64,000 bases of DNA from Ruminimicrobiellum sp045223915. Its GTDB lineage: Bacteria; Elusimicrobiota; Endomicrobiia; Endomicrobiales; Endomicrobiaceae. A program made the position numbers and the translations under genes. The notes under the pieces were generated by a model that did no database searches, had not been told where the DNA came from, and saw only the letters and a list, made by a program, of their open reading frames with translations. Positions within the stretch are counted from its first letter, which is position 1; each line of letters begins with the position of its first letter. Location: contig JBGUZU010000040.1 of NCBI GenBank assembly GCA_045223915.1, forward strand, positions 1 through 64,000. Direction: 5' to 3'. Below, piece by piece: positions 18,803 through 27,040 of the stretch.

Positions 18803-19551
18803 TATGCTCCGTATTTTTCCATATCTTCTTTAGATATATCAAAATTGGAATAAACATCTTTAACATCGTCGTGTTCTTCCAATTCATCCAACAACTTTAA
18901 CATATGTTCCGCATTGTCACCTTCGAGTTTAACATATGTTTGAGGTATCATTGTTATTTCCGATTCTGCAACAGGAATATTTTTAGCTTTTATTGCATCC
19001 AATACCGCATTAAAATCGTTTGTTGTTGTGTATATTTCGTAACTGTCGTCTTCTGCAACGAAATCTTCTGCACCGGCTTCTAAAGCTATAGTCATAATTG
19101 TATCTTCGTCACCTGCTGATTTATCTATAGCAATAAAACCTTTTTTGGAGAACATCCATCCTACACAACCTGATTCTCCCATACTTCCGGAATGTTTTGA
19201 AAATATCTTTCTTATTTCGGAAGCGGTTCTGTTTTTGTTATCGGTAGTTGTTTCAACTATCAAAGCTACTCCTGCAGGACCGTAACCTTCGTATGTATTT
19301 TCTTCATAAACTGCACCGGGAAGTTCACCTGTTCCTCTTTGGATAGCTTTTTTAATGTTATCCTGAGGCATATTTGCTTCTCTTGCATCGTCAACTGCCT
19401 TTCTTAATCTGGCATTATTTTCGATTACTCCGCCGCCTTCCTTAGCTGCAACAACGATTTCTCTGATTATCTTTGTAAAAATTTTACCTCTTTTTGCATC
19501 CGTAGCTGCTTTTTTGTGTTTAATACTTGCCCACTTATTATGACCTGACAT
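18802..19551 (-). CDS. yebC: YebC/PmpR family protein
   Basis: The 249-residue protein begins with the family signature MSGHNKWASIKHKKAATDAKRGK and has the conserved GYGPGG-like segment (YEGYGPAGVALIVE). The family has been described both as a transcription regulator and as a ribosome-associated factor easing translation of proline runs. It is full length. It sits between the MORN lipoprotein and ruvC on the minus strand. Confidence 0.95.
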   Translation of the reverse strand: MSGHNKWASIKHKKAATDAKRGKIFTKIIREIVVAAKEGGGVIENNARLRKAVDDAREANMPQDNIKKAIQRGTGELPGAVYEENTYEGYGPAGVALIVETTTDNKNRTASEIRKIFSKHSGSMGESGCVGWMFSKKGFIAIDKSAGDEDTIMTIALEAGAEDFVAEDDSYEIYTTTNDFNAVLDAIKAKNIPVAESEITMIPQTYVKLEGDNAEHMLKLLDELEEHDDVKDVYSNFDISKEDMEKYGA

Positions 19552-19576
19552 AACAAACTCCTTGTACTTATTTGTA

Positions 19577-20491
19577 CTAATATTTTATTTTGAAAATTTG
19601 TTCACCTTTACTGCTGAAAGCTTTTCTCATTGTTTTTTTACCGTTAACATATGTATCAATATACAATGGAATTTCAGAGTTATTATTGCTATATATTTTT
19701 GTATCACCGTTTAATTTGTTGTTTTTATATTTTTCTATTCTGTTTATACTTCCGTCTTCATAATATATTTGAGAATCCCCTTCCAGCTTTCCTTGTGAAT
19801 AATTGTGTTGAGACATCAATATTCCTCCGGGGAAATATTCTTTACTGTATCCTTCTTTCAATCCGTTATAATATTCTGTTTCTATTCTCGGTGTTCCGGT
19901 AACAAAATATTCTTTGTATAAACCCTCTAATTGCCCGTCAACATATTGTGCGGAAGACATAAGTGTCCCTGACATTGAATATTTTTTTACAGTACCTTCT
20001 AAAATACCGTTTTTATAGTTGGAATCTTCTTTTTTATTTCCGTTTTCATAATATTCTATATGTTTTCCTTCCAAAACACCATTTTTGTAATTTTTTACTG
20101 AAGCAACTTGACCACCCGGATAAAATGTTTTTATAACTCCTTCAAGTTTTCCGGCATTATAGTTCATTTCGGAAATAATATTGTTTTTAGAGTCAACCTC
20201 TTTTATTAATCCGTTTGGCAATTCCCCTTGAAAAGAAAGTACTTGCCCTTTAGCATCAACGACTTCGGTAGCAATTACTTTACCTTCAAAAGTATATTTA
20301 TATTCGGTAGTTTTCCCGTCTGCAGACGGATATGCTTTCTTTTCCGTGAAAACAACTTGCTCTTGGGCTACTTCATCTCCTTCCTCTGTTGCTTCCAAAG
20401 AAGAAACTTTTTCTTTTTGTGTGGAAGAACATGAAGCCATAAAAATACCGCAAACAAACAAAGTCGTTAAGAATAAATTGATATTTTTCAA
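19577..20491 (-). CDS. MORN-repeat lipoprotein (YwqK-like)
   Basis: The protein has 304 residues, a signal peptide and a lipobox ending FMASC, so the mature protein should be lipid-anchored. At least seven MORN-type repeats of about 23 residues (pattern GxxEGxxKxYxxxGxxxxxxxY) run from about 105 to 285. Database names often call such proteins YwqK-family antitoxins, but a toxin partner is not seen. The ATG overlaps the atpC stop (ATGA), tying its translation to the ATP synthase operon. The role is unknown. Confidence 0.8.
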   Translation of the reverse strand: MKNINLFLTTLFVCGIFMASCSSTQKEKVSSLEATEEGDEVAQEQVVFTEKKAYPSADGKTTEYKYTFEGKVIATEVVDAKGQVLSFQGELPNGLIKEVDSKNNIISEMNYNAGKLEGVIKTFYPGGQVASVKNYKNGVLEGKHIEYYENGNKKEDSNYKNGILEGTVKKYSMSGTLMSSAQYVDGQLEGLYKEYFVTGTPRIETEYYNGLKEGYSKEYFPGGILMSQHNYSQGKLEGDSQIYYEDGSINRIEKYKNNKLNGDTKIYSNNNSEIPLYIDTYVNGKKTMRKAFSSKGEQIFKIKY

Positions 20492-20925
20492 TATTTTACT
20501 CCTTTACTCTTTCTTTTTAGTTTATTATGTTCCAAAACTTTTAATGCCATTATTGCTTTTTGTAATTCTCTTTCCGCCATTTCCGTATTTACATTATCTC
20601 TTTTCTGTTTCTGCTCATCCGCATATTTTTTTGCTTTTTCTATTAAATTATCATCGATATCTTCACTTCTTACCGCAAAATCCGCAACTACGCTTACCAT
20701 ATTTTCGGACACTTCCAAAAATCCGCCCGATATGGTAATACTTTTCTTTTCTCCCGTTTCCGGTTCTATTTCAATATCACCTTGTGCAAGTGTGGTTATT
20801 AAAGCCGTATGACCTGCGAGTATTGTAATTAAACCGGATGTTGTAGGAAATGTAGCTTGTTTAACATTTCCGCTGAAAGTAGTTCCTTCCGGAGATAAAA
20901 TATCCAACTTATAAATATTAGCCAT
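20488..20925 (-). CDS. atpC: ATP synthase F1 subunit epsilon
   Basis: The protein has 145 residues. The N-terminal beta-sandwich carries the usual KLDILSPEGTTFSGNV and LAGHTALITTLAQGDIEI segments. The C-terminal two-helix part (about 90-140) is present, so ATP-hydrolysis inhibition by epsilon is possible. Its start overlaps the atpD stop by one base, and its stop overlaps the next lipoprotein gene. Confidence 0.95.
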   Translation of the reverse strand: MANIYKLDILSPEGTTFSGNVKQATFPTTSGLITILAGHTALITTLAQGDIEIEPETGEKKSITISGGFLEVSENMVSVVADFAVRSEDIDDNLIEKAKKYADEQKQKRDNVNTEMAERELQKAIMALKVLEHNKLKRKSKGVKY

Positions 20926-22328
20926 TATTTATTAGCCCTTTTTAAAACATCTTCTATTGTTCCAGCCATATAAAAATGCTGTTCCGAAATATCGTCGTAT
21001 TTACCTTCGATAATTTCTTTAAAACCTTTTACCGTATCTTCAATTTTAACATATTTTCCTTCCAAACCGGTAAATGTTTCAGCAACAAACATCGGTTGTG
21101 TAAGGAATTTTTGTATTTTTCTTGCTCTTGCAACCGTTAATTTATCTTCATCGGATAATTCATCCATACCCAAAATTGCGATAATATCCTGCAAGTCTTT
21201 ATATTTCTGTAATATTTTTTTAACATTCATTGCCACTTCGTAATGATCTTTTCCCACAGTGTTAGGATCGAGTAATCTTGAAGACGACGTTAACGGGTTA
21301 ACCGCAGGGTAAAGACCTTGTTCCACGATTGCTCTGTCCAATGTAATTGTTGCATCCAAATGAGAGAAAATCGTTACAGGTGCAGGGTCTGTGTAGTCAT
21401 CGGCAGGAACATATATTGCCTGAACCGATGTAACGGAACCTTTATTTGTTGATGCAATTCTTTCCTGCAATTCACCCATATCTTGTGCCAAGTTAGGTTG
21501 ATAACCTACGGCCGAAGACATTCTGCCCAGCAATGCGGAAACTTCACTGCCTGCCTGTGCAAATCTGTAAATGTTATCTATGAACAAAAGCACATCTTCG
21601 TTCTTTTGATCTCTGAAATATTCCGCCATTGTAAGACCGGTTAAAGCAACTCTCATTCTGCTTCCGGGAGGTTCGTTCATCTGACCGAACACGAGAACGG
21701 TTTTATCCAAAACGTTGGACTCTTTCATTTCCATCCACAAATCCGTACCTTCTCTTGTTCTTTCTCCAACTCCTGCAAATACGGAATGTCCGTCGTGTTC
21801 CATAGCTATGTTTCTTATGAGTTCTTTAACAACAACGGTTTTACCTACTCCGGCTCCGCCGAATATACCGATTTTACCGCCTTTTGTGAACGGTGAAATT
21901 AAATCTATAACTTTTATACCTGTTTCGAGAATTTCAGGCGTTGTTTTCTGTTCCGAAAGTTTTGGTGACGGTTTATGTATAGGTGCGAAATCACTGTCTT
22001 TTTTGCTTATTTCTCCCAATCCGTCTACGGCCTGGCCCAAAACATTAAATATTCTGCCTAAAGTTTTTTCTCCTACCGGAACCGAAATAGGAGCATTTGT
22101 TCTTAAAACTTTATCTCCTCTTTTTAATCCGTCGGTAGAACCTAAAGCTATTGTTCTTACTTCGAAATTGTCCATTTGAAACATAGTTTCCAAAACAAGT
22201 TTGGAACCGTTTTTCATTGTTATGTTAAGAGCTTCGTAAACTTCAGGTGTTTCGTTGTTAAATCTTACATCAACAACGGCTCCTTGAACTCTGATAACAA
22301 AACCTTCACCTTTATTAATCTTTTCCAT
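20925..22328 (-). CDS. atpD: ATP synthase F1 subunit beta
   Basis: This is the catalytic nucleotide-binding subunit, 467 residues. The Walker A loop GGAGVGKTVV, the GERTREG motif, Walker B region DVLLFIDNIYRF and ALLGRMSSAVGYQPNLAQDMG are all conserved. It is separated from atpG by about 190 bases of repeat sequence, whereas the other atp genes are 0-35 bases apart. This gap may alter the alpha/beta transcript balance. Confidence 0.98.
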   Translation of the reverse strand: MEKINKGEGFVIRVQGAVVDVRFNNETPEVYEALNITMKNGSKLVLETMFQMDNFEVRTIALGSTDGLKRGDKVLRTNAPISVPVGEKTLGRIFNVLGQAVDGLGEISKKDSDFAPIHKPSPKLSEQKTTPEILETGIKVIDLISPFTKGGKIGIFGGAGVGKTVVVKELIRNIAMEHDGHSVFAGVGERTREGTDLWMEMKESNVLDKTVLVFGQMNEPPGSRMRVALTGLTMAEYFRDQKNEDVLLFIDNIYRFAQAGSEVSALLGRMSSAVGYQPNLAQDMGELQERIASTNKGSVTSVQAIYVPADDYTDPAPVTIFSHLDATITLDRAIVEQGLYPAVNPLTSSSRLLDPNTVGKDHYEVAMNVKKILQKYKDLQDIIAILGMDELSDEDKLTVARARKIQKFLTQPMFVAETFTGLEGKYVKIEDTVKGFKEIIEGKYDDISEQHFYMAGTIEDVLKRANK

Positions 22329-22368
22329 ACCTATATCCTCTAATAATTAAAAATCACTTCGTGTTTTT

Positions 22369-22519
22369 GAAGATTGGATGATTTGAAGATTTGATGATTG
22401 GAAGCTCAAATGTAAAATTTGCTTTGCAAATTTTGGTATTATTTAATCTTCTTCTTTTTATCTTCTACTCTTCTATTCTTCTAATCTTCCATTCTTCCAA
22501 AATTGCCTATGGCAATTTT
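22369..22519. repeat. composite intergenic repeat inside the atp operon
   Basis: The 5' arm (22369-22404, gaagattggatg units) and the 3' arm (22444-22498, ttctattcttc units) are roughly complementary. A perfect 9-bp palindrome (22414-22434, aaaatttgc-ttt-gcaaatttt) lies between them. A second one (22499-22519, aaaattgcc-tat-ggcaatttt) touches the atpG stop. A transcript from atpG to atpD must read through both hairpins. Confidence 0.75.
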
Positions 22520-23364
22520 TAATGTATCTGTCCGTTTGCCAAATCAAGAATTTCATTGGTAATTTTTTCTTGTCTTGACTTATTATAAACTATCGTTAAT
22601 GATGCCGATATTTCTTTTGCATTTTCGTTTGCATTGCTCATTGCAGACATTCTTGCCGCCTGTTCACTTGCATAGGCATTCATCAACATATTATAGAACA
22701 AAGCTTCGAAATAATAAGGAATCAAGTGATCCAACACTTCTTTTGAAGAAGGTTCAAAAACATGATCTCCTTTGTTTACAAATTTTTCGTCTCTTTCTAT
22801 AGGTGCAAGAACTTTTGTTACAGCTTCCTGAACCAAACGATTTTTAAAGTTTGTATAAATAACATCCACTGCCGATATTTCTTTTGTTTCATATAAATTT
22901 TGCATTATCTTTAACATAGGAAATATGCTTTCGTATTTAGGAAAAGATGAACCCATATTAAAAGATGCTTTAACATTGTAACCGTTCTTTATACAAAAGT
23001 TTTGAGCTTTTTTACCTATTGTAACAACATAATCGTCTTTTGTTACATTGGTATAAACTTGTTTGTATATATTGGCAAGCAAACCGCCGCACAAACCTTT
23101 ATCACTGGAAATAACAAAAACCAATTTTCTTGAAGCATTTGAATTCAATCCGATAAAAGATGAATTTAACGCTAAATCACTGTTTTCAGCCAATATTTTT
23201 TGCACGATAAATTTTACTCTGTCGGCATAAGGTTTGTTTTTTTCAACGGCAGATTGAGCTTTTTTTATTTTAGAAGCGGCAATCATTTCCATAGCTTTTG
23301 TTATTTGAGCTATGCTGTCGGCCGTTTTTATTCTTTTTTTAACTTGTTGTAAATTTTCCGCCAT
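22519..23364 (-). CDS. atpG: ATP synthase F1 subunit gamma
   Basis: This is the central rotor stalk, 281 residues. The N-terminal coil (KKRIKTADSIAQITKAMEMIAASKIKKAQ), the Rossmann-like segment FVISSDKGLCGGL and the C-terminal coil ending SRQEKITNEILDLANG are typical. It starts 13 bases after atpA. Its stop lies in a palindrome, after which the operon is interrupted by a repeat block. Confidence 0.97.
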   Translation of the reverse strand: MAENLQQVKKRIKTADSIAQITKAMEMIAASKIKKAQSAVEKNKPYADRVKFIVQKILAENSDLALNSSFIGLNSNASRKLVFVISSDKGLCGGLLANIYKQVYTNVTKDDYVVTIGKKAQNFCIKNGYNVKASFNMGSSFPKYESIFPMLKIMQNLYETKEISAVDVIYTNFKNRLVQEAVTKVLAPIERDEKFVNKGDHVFEPSSKEVLDHLIPYYFEALFYNMLMNAYASEQAARMSAMSNANENAKEISASLTIVYNKSRQEKITNEILDLANGQIH

Positions 23365-23376
23365 TATATTATCTCA

Positions 23377-24888
23377 TTAAATTGTTTTTTTGCATTCCAA
23401 AATAGCATTCTTAAGTTCTGCCAATGTTTGTTCGTCCAATTTTTTGTTTTCACCCAACTTTTTAACCAAATCTTTATAATTTAATTTTACGAACTCTATT
23501 ATTTTGTTTTCTGCAGACATAATATCGTCTATTTTAACATCGTCCAAGCAACCCGATGTTGCGGAATATATTGCTATAATTTCGGATGCTTCATCGAACG
23601 GTTTATATTGAGGCTGTTTCAATACTTCGGTTAAAACTTTACCTCTGTTAATTTTGTTCAATGTATCTTCATCCAAATCACTTCCGAATTGAGCAAAGCT
23701 TTGTAATTCTCTGAACTGTGAGAGTTCAAGTCTTACAGGTCCGGCTAATTGTTTCATAGGTTTCGTCTGTGCCGCACCGCCTACTCTGGATACCGACAAA
23801 CCTACGTTAAGCGCAGGTCTTACACCGGCGTTGAACAAATCTCCTTCAAGGTAAATCTGTCCGTCGGTAATGGATATAACGTTTGTAGGAATATATGCTG
23901 AAACATCGTTTCCTTGTGTTTCTATTATAGGTAATGCTGTAAGTGTTCCTCCGCCGTTTTTGTCGGAAAGTCTTACGGCTCTTTCAAGTAATCTTGAATG
24001 CAAGTAGAAAATATCTCCGGGATATGCTTCTCTTCCTGCAGGTTTTTTGAGTAACAACGATATTTGTCTGTATGCCCAAGCATGTTTTGTTAAATCGTCG
24101 TAAACGACAAGAACATCTTCGCCTTTTTCCATAAAATATTCACCGATTGCACAAGCGGCAAAAGGTGCAATATATTGTAAGGATGCAGGATCCGAAGCGG
24201 TTGCGGAAACTACTATTGTGTAGTCCATTGCTCCTGCTTCTTTGAGTTTTGCAACGAGTGATGCAACATTGGATCTTTTCTGACCTATTGCACAATATAT
24301 ACAAATAACTCTTTTTAATCCCAAATCCAATTTTTTCTGATTAATGATTGTATCTATTGCAATTGCTGTTTTACCGGTATTTCTGTCACCGATAATAAGC
24401 TCTCTTTGACCTCTTCCGATAGGTATCATGGCATCGATTGCTTTAATACCTGTTTTTATAGGTCTGTCTACAGGACTTCTTTCAATAATACCCGCGGCAA
24501 TTTTTTCCAACGGATAAAGTTTTCCGTCGTCTATTTTAAGTTCTTTTTCGTCCAACGGTTTACATGTAGGATCTATAACTCTTCCTATCAATTTATCCGA
24601 CACATTGATACCGAGAATTTTTCCCGTTGTTGAAACTTTCATTCCTCTAGTAACTTCTATATCGGAAAGTAACACGATATATACGGCATCTTCATCCAAA
24701 TTCAAAACCAAACCTTTGGCTTTGTTTTCAAATTCAACTTCTTCCCCGTAACCTACACCGGAAAGACCGGTAGCTTTAACGATACCGTCACCTACCGTTT
24801 CAACTATACCGTAGTTAACAAGTTCCGGATTAATATCTACGGAATTAAGTTTTTCTTCTATCTGTTTTATAAGTTCTTCTGGTTTCAT
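23377..24888 (-). CDS. atpA: ATP synthase F1 subunit alpha
   Basis: This non-catalytic nucleotide-binding subunit has 503 residues. The Walker A loop GDRNTGKTAIAIDTI, the GQKRSNVA segment and the alpha-subunit signature PAGREAYPGDIFYLHSRLLE are present. The start overlaps the atpH stop by four bases (ATGA). The length is normal. Confidence 0.98.
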   Translation of the reverse strand: MKPEELIKQIEEKLNSVDINPELVNYGIVETVGDGIVKATGLSGVGYGEEVEFENKAKGLVLNLDEDAVYIVLLSDIEVTRGMKVSTTGKILGINVSDKLIGRVIDPTCKPLDEKELKIDDGKLYPLEKIAAGIIERSPVDRPIKTGIKAIDAMIPIGRGQRELIIGDRNTGKTAIAIDTIINQKKLDLGLKRVICIYCAIGQKRSNVASLVAKLKEAGAMDYTIVVSATASDPASLQYIAPFAACAIGEYFMEKGEDVLVVYDDLTKHAWAYRQISLLLKKPAGREAYPGDIFYLHSRLLERAVRLSDKNGGGTLTALPIIETQGNDVSAYIPTNVISITDGQIYLEGDLFNAGVRPALNVGLSVSRVGGAAQTKPMKQLAGPVRLELSQFRELQSFAQFGSDLDEDTLNKINRGKVLTEVLKQPQYKPFDEASEIIAIYSATSGCLDDVKIDDIMSAENKIIEFVKLNYKDLVKKLGENKKLDEQTLAELKNAILECKKTI

Positions 24889-25241
24889 AGACTCTCTCTC
24901 AAATCTTTCATTATTTTTACAATCATATTTGTTACCGTATAGTCCAAAATATAATCGCCAAATTCAAATTTTATTCCCGCACCGATTTCTTCGTCTGCTC
25001 TTACATACACAAGTTTCTTGTCGGGAAACATTTTTTGTATTTTTTCTTTAGTAACTTGCGACGGATTTCCCGCATACTTTACCGTAACGGTGGCTTCTTT
25101 TAATGCTCTTTCCAAATAGCCTACAAAAAGCTTTAGTTCGCTTTTTGATAAATTTTTATTTATCCATTCGGAAACAGACGGAGATATTTCCCCTGCTTCC
25201 ATTATCGATAAAGCTAATTGCTTAATTTGTTGCTTTTTCAT
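24885..25241 (-). CDS. atpH: ATP synthase F1 subunit delta, short form
   Basis: The protein has only 118 residues, against about 175-180 in most bacteria. The C-terminal part is the recognisable delta domain (VRADEEIGAGIKFEFGDYILDYTVTNM). The N-terminal six-helix bundle that binds the alpha subunit is reduced to about 60 residues. No in-frame extension is possible without running further into atpF, which already overlaps by 20 bases. The gene position atpF-atpH-atpA supports the assignment. It is either a lineage-specific short delta or a protein with a redesigned stator contact. Confidence 0.85.
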   Translation of the reverse strand: MKKQQIKQLALSIMEAGEISPSVSEWINKNLSKSELKLFVGYLERALKEATVTVKYAGNPSQVTKEKIQKMFPDKKLVYVRADEEIGAGIKFEFGDYILDYTVTNMIVKIMKDLRESL

Positions 25242-25755
25242 ATCCGCCTTTCTCTATTTTTTCTACCGCTTTGGATAATATTGCTGTTTTATCCTGCTCG
25301 GTAAAAATTTCAGATAATATTTTTGATACTATTTTTTTAGATAAATCTACAGACATTGAACCTACTTGTTTACTTGCTTTATCAAACTCTGCTTGAGCTT
25401 GTTTTTTTGCATTATCAACAATTTCCGTAGCTTGTCTTTTTGCATCTTCGGAAGATTTTTGTTTTAAAATTTCGGAAGACTTTTTTGTGTTATCTAAAAT
25501 TTTATCAGCATCAACTTTTGCTTCTTTCAAAATTGAAAGTTTTTGACTATCAGCTTCTTCCAATGCCTTTTTTGCATTTTCGGCATCATCGAGGCCTTGT
25601 TTTATTTTTGCTTTTCTTTCTTCTAATATTTGTGCAATCGGTTTATATAAGAAAATCTTTAAGATAATCAACAATACAGCAAAGTTTATTATCTGTGCTA
25701 TAAAGAGTTTACCTTCCAATCCAAATAAATTTAATATGTTCGTTATTATATCCAT
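25222..25755 (-). CDS. atpF: ATP synthase Fo subunit b
   Basis: The protein has 177 residues, with one N-terminal membrane helix (FIAQIINFAVLLIILKIFLYKPI) followed by a long charged coiled coil rich in Ala, Lys and Glu. This is the peripheral stalk. It overlaps atpH by 20 bases and lies 4 bases after atpE. Confidence 0.95.
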   Translation of the reverse strand: MDIITNILNLFGLEGKLFIAQIINFAVLLIILKIFLYKPIAQILEERKAKIKQGLDDAENAKKALEEADSQKLSILKEAKVDADKILDNTKKSSEILKQKSSEDAKRQATEIVDNAKKQAQAEFDKASKQVGSMSVDLSKKIVSKILSEIFTEQDKTAILSKAVEKIEKGGYEKATN

Positions 25756-25759
25756 AGAA

Positions 25760-25966
25760 TTACTTCATAAATGCAAATATTAAGCAATAAATAGCTATAG
25801 ATTCAGCAAAAGCCATAGCTATAAGCATGTTTACCATTATTTTACCGGCTGCTTCCGGATTTCTTCCGATTGCTTCAACTGCTTTTGCACCGATTAAACC
25901 GATACCGAGACCAGGTCCTAAAGCTCCTATTGCAATAATAATACCACCTGTTAATGTAATAACCAT
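25760..25966 (-). CDS. atpE: ATP synthase Fo subunit c
   Basis: The 68-residue hairpin forms the rotor ring. The polar loop AIGRNPEAAGK and the ion-binding glutamate in AMAFAESIAIY are clear. The first helix reads GPGLGIGLIGAK: the Gln that completes the Na+ site in Ilyobacter and Propionigenium (GVGQG) is Ile here. The Ser after Glu and the Tyr four residues later are kept. Proton coupling is therefore more likely, though not certain. The subunit has almost no N-terminal extension before helix 1. Confidence 0.95.
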   Translation of the reverse strand: MVITLTGGIIIAIGALGPGLGIGLIGAKAVEAIGRNPEAAGKIMVNMLIAMAFAESIAIYCLIFAFMK

Positions 25967-25999
25967 CTTTACTTCCTCCTAATATCCTTCTGAATTATT

Positions 26000-26734
26000 T
26001 TAATGTTTTTCAACCATTATACTCATAAATGCCATTGTAAGCATAGCAAAAACAATTGCCTGAATAACGGCAACCATTAATTCCAACATCATAAACGGTA
26101 TAGGAACACCGAAAAACGGTAAAGGAATACCCCAAATACTCATTGATGAAATTGTTCCCATAACACTTTCCCCTGCAAACAGGTTTCCAAACAATCTGCA
26201 AGACAATGATATAACTTTTGTAAACTCACCTATGAATTCTAAAAGGCCCACAAATAAAAATATAGGACTCAAAGAAAGAAATCTGCCGATGTAACTTTTT
26301 ACACCGGTATATTTTATTGAATAAAAATGACACATTACTATCGATATAACGGCAAATGCAAGAGTAACATTCAAATCACTTGTTGCCGTTCTAAATAAAG
26401 GTACACCTTCTTCTCCGGAACCTGCAGCATGAAATCTTATTGTTTCAAAACCCGGAAATTGTCCCAATACGTTGGAAATTACTATAAAAATGAAAAATGT
26501 TATAACCCACGGATATATGATTTCAACTTTACTTGAAACTTCTTTCGTCGCATTATAAAAGTATTCGTAAACCATTTCCAAAAAATTTTGGATTCCTTTC
26601 GGATAAAGAGATAAACACTTGTTAAAAACTATAACAAGCGCAATTATAATAACATCTACAACTATTGTGGTAATTAGCGTGTTTGTAACAGGAAAACTTC
26701 CTATATGAAACAACACACTCGGTGCTAACGTCAT
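26000..26734 (-). CDS. atpB: ATP synthase Fo subunit a
   Basis: The protein has 244 residues and about six membrane helices. The essential stator arginine is in ISLSCRLFGNLFAGE. The C-terminal helices (VAVIQAIVFAMLTMAFMSIM) contact the c ring. It is the first gene of the operon, preceded by an AAGGA site and a good promoter. Confidence 0.97.
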   Translation of the reverse strand: MTLAPSVLFHIGSFPVTNTLITTIVVDVIIIALVIVFNKCLSLYPKGIQNFLEMVYEYFYNATKEVSSKVEIIYPWVITFFIFIVISNVLGQFPGFETIRFHAAGSGEEGVPLFRTATSDLNVTLAFAVISIVMCHFYSIKYTGVKSYIGRFLSLSPIFLFVGLLEFIGEFTKVISLSCRLFGNLFAGESVMGTISSMSIWGIPLPFFGVPIPFMMLELMVAVIQAIVFAMLTMAFMSIMVEKH

Positions 26735-26786
26735 ATTAAAAAATCCTTCTTAATTTATATAAAAATACAACTAAAACAACACTACA

Positions 26787-26816
26787 ATTTTACAACTTAT
26801 TAGTCATAAAAGTCAA
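26787..26816 (-). promoter_or_regulatory. probable sigma-70 promoter of the atp operon
   Basis: On the minus strand, TTGACT (26816-26811) and TAAAAT (26792-26787) are 18 bases apart and about 53 bases upstream of the atpB ATG. The same pair with the same spacing occurs before the ABC operon at 34944-34973. Confidence 0.6.
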
Positions 26817-26825
26817 TAAAAAATA

Positions 26826-26898
26826 TGGAGCTAGGGGGAGTTGCACCCCCGGCCTCTTGTATGCGATGCAAGCGCTCTGCTAACTGAGCTATAGCCCC
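26826..26898 (-). tRNA. tRNA-Ala (anticodon CGC), unusual
   Basis: The 73-nt cloverleaf has acceptor stem GGGGCTA/TAGCTCC with the G3-U70 pair that marks alanine tRNAs, and discriminator A73. The anticodon loop ATCGCAT gives CGC. Three features are odd: C31-A39 does not pair, the D loop AGTTAGCA has A where G18 is expected, and the T loop TGCAACT has G at position 55 instead of U. The 18-55 contact is thus changed on both sides. CCA is not encoded. It may be a divergent minor tRNA or a decaying copy. Confidence 0.85.
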
Positions 26899-26902
26899 AA
26901 TA

Positions 26903-27040
26903 AAAATCGCCTTGCGATTTTGATGACTGGATGTATTGAAGTATGGATGTATTGAAACTACTTAACTACGAAATCCCGTATCAACTACAGAATGACAAAT
27001 TGCCGTTTCTATACTTCTATCCCTCTATACCTCTATTTTT
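26903..27040. repeat. composite intergenic repeat between tRNA-Ala and purF
   Basis: A palindrome aaaatcgc-ctt-gcgatttt (26903-26921) is followed by a gtatggatgtattga tract (26922-26956), a degenerate atcccg element (26973-26996) and a complementary ctatacttctat tract (27006-27040). The last tract overlaps the stop codon of the purF-like gene. Confidence 0.7.

Noticed and set aside
19577..20491. YwqK antitoxin of a toxin-antitoxin pair
   Set aside because: No toxin gene is adjacent; the label comes from database naming of MORN proteins, and the lipobox points to an envelope role.
26010..26201. Second minus-strand frame inside atpB
   Set aside because: It overlaps the conserved C-terminal helices of subunit a in another frame and has no start context.
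5241..27040. CRISPR array
   Set aside because: The repeats are degenerate, not evenly spaced, and have no unique spacers or cas genes nearby.
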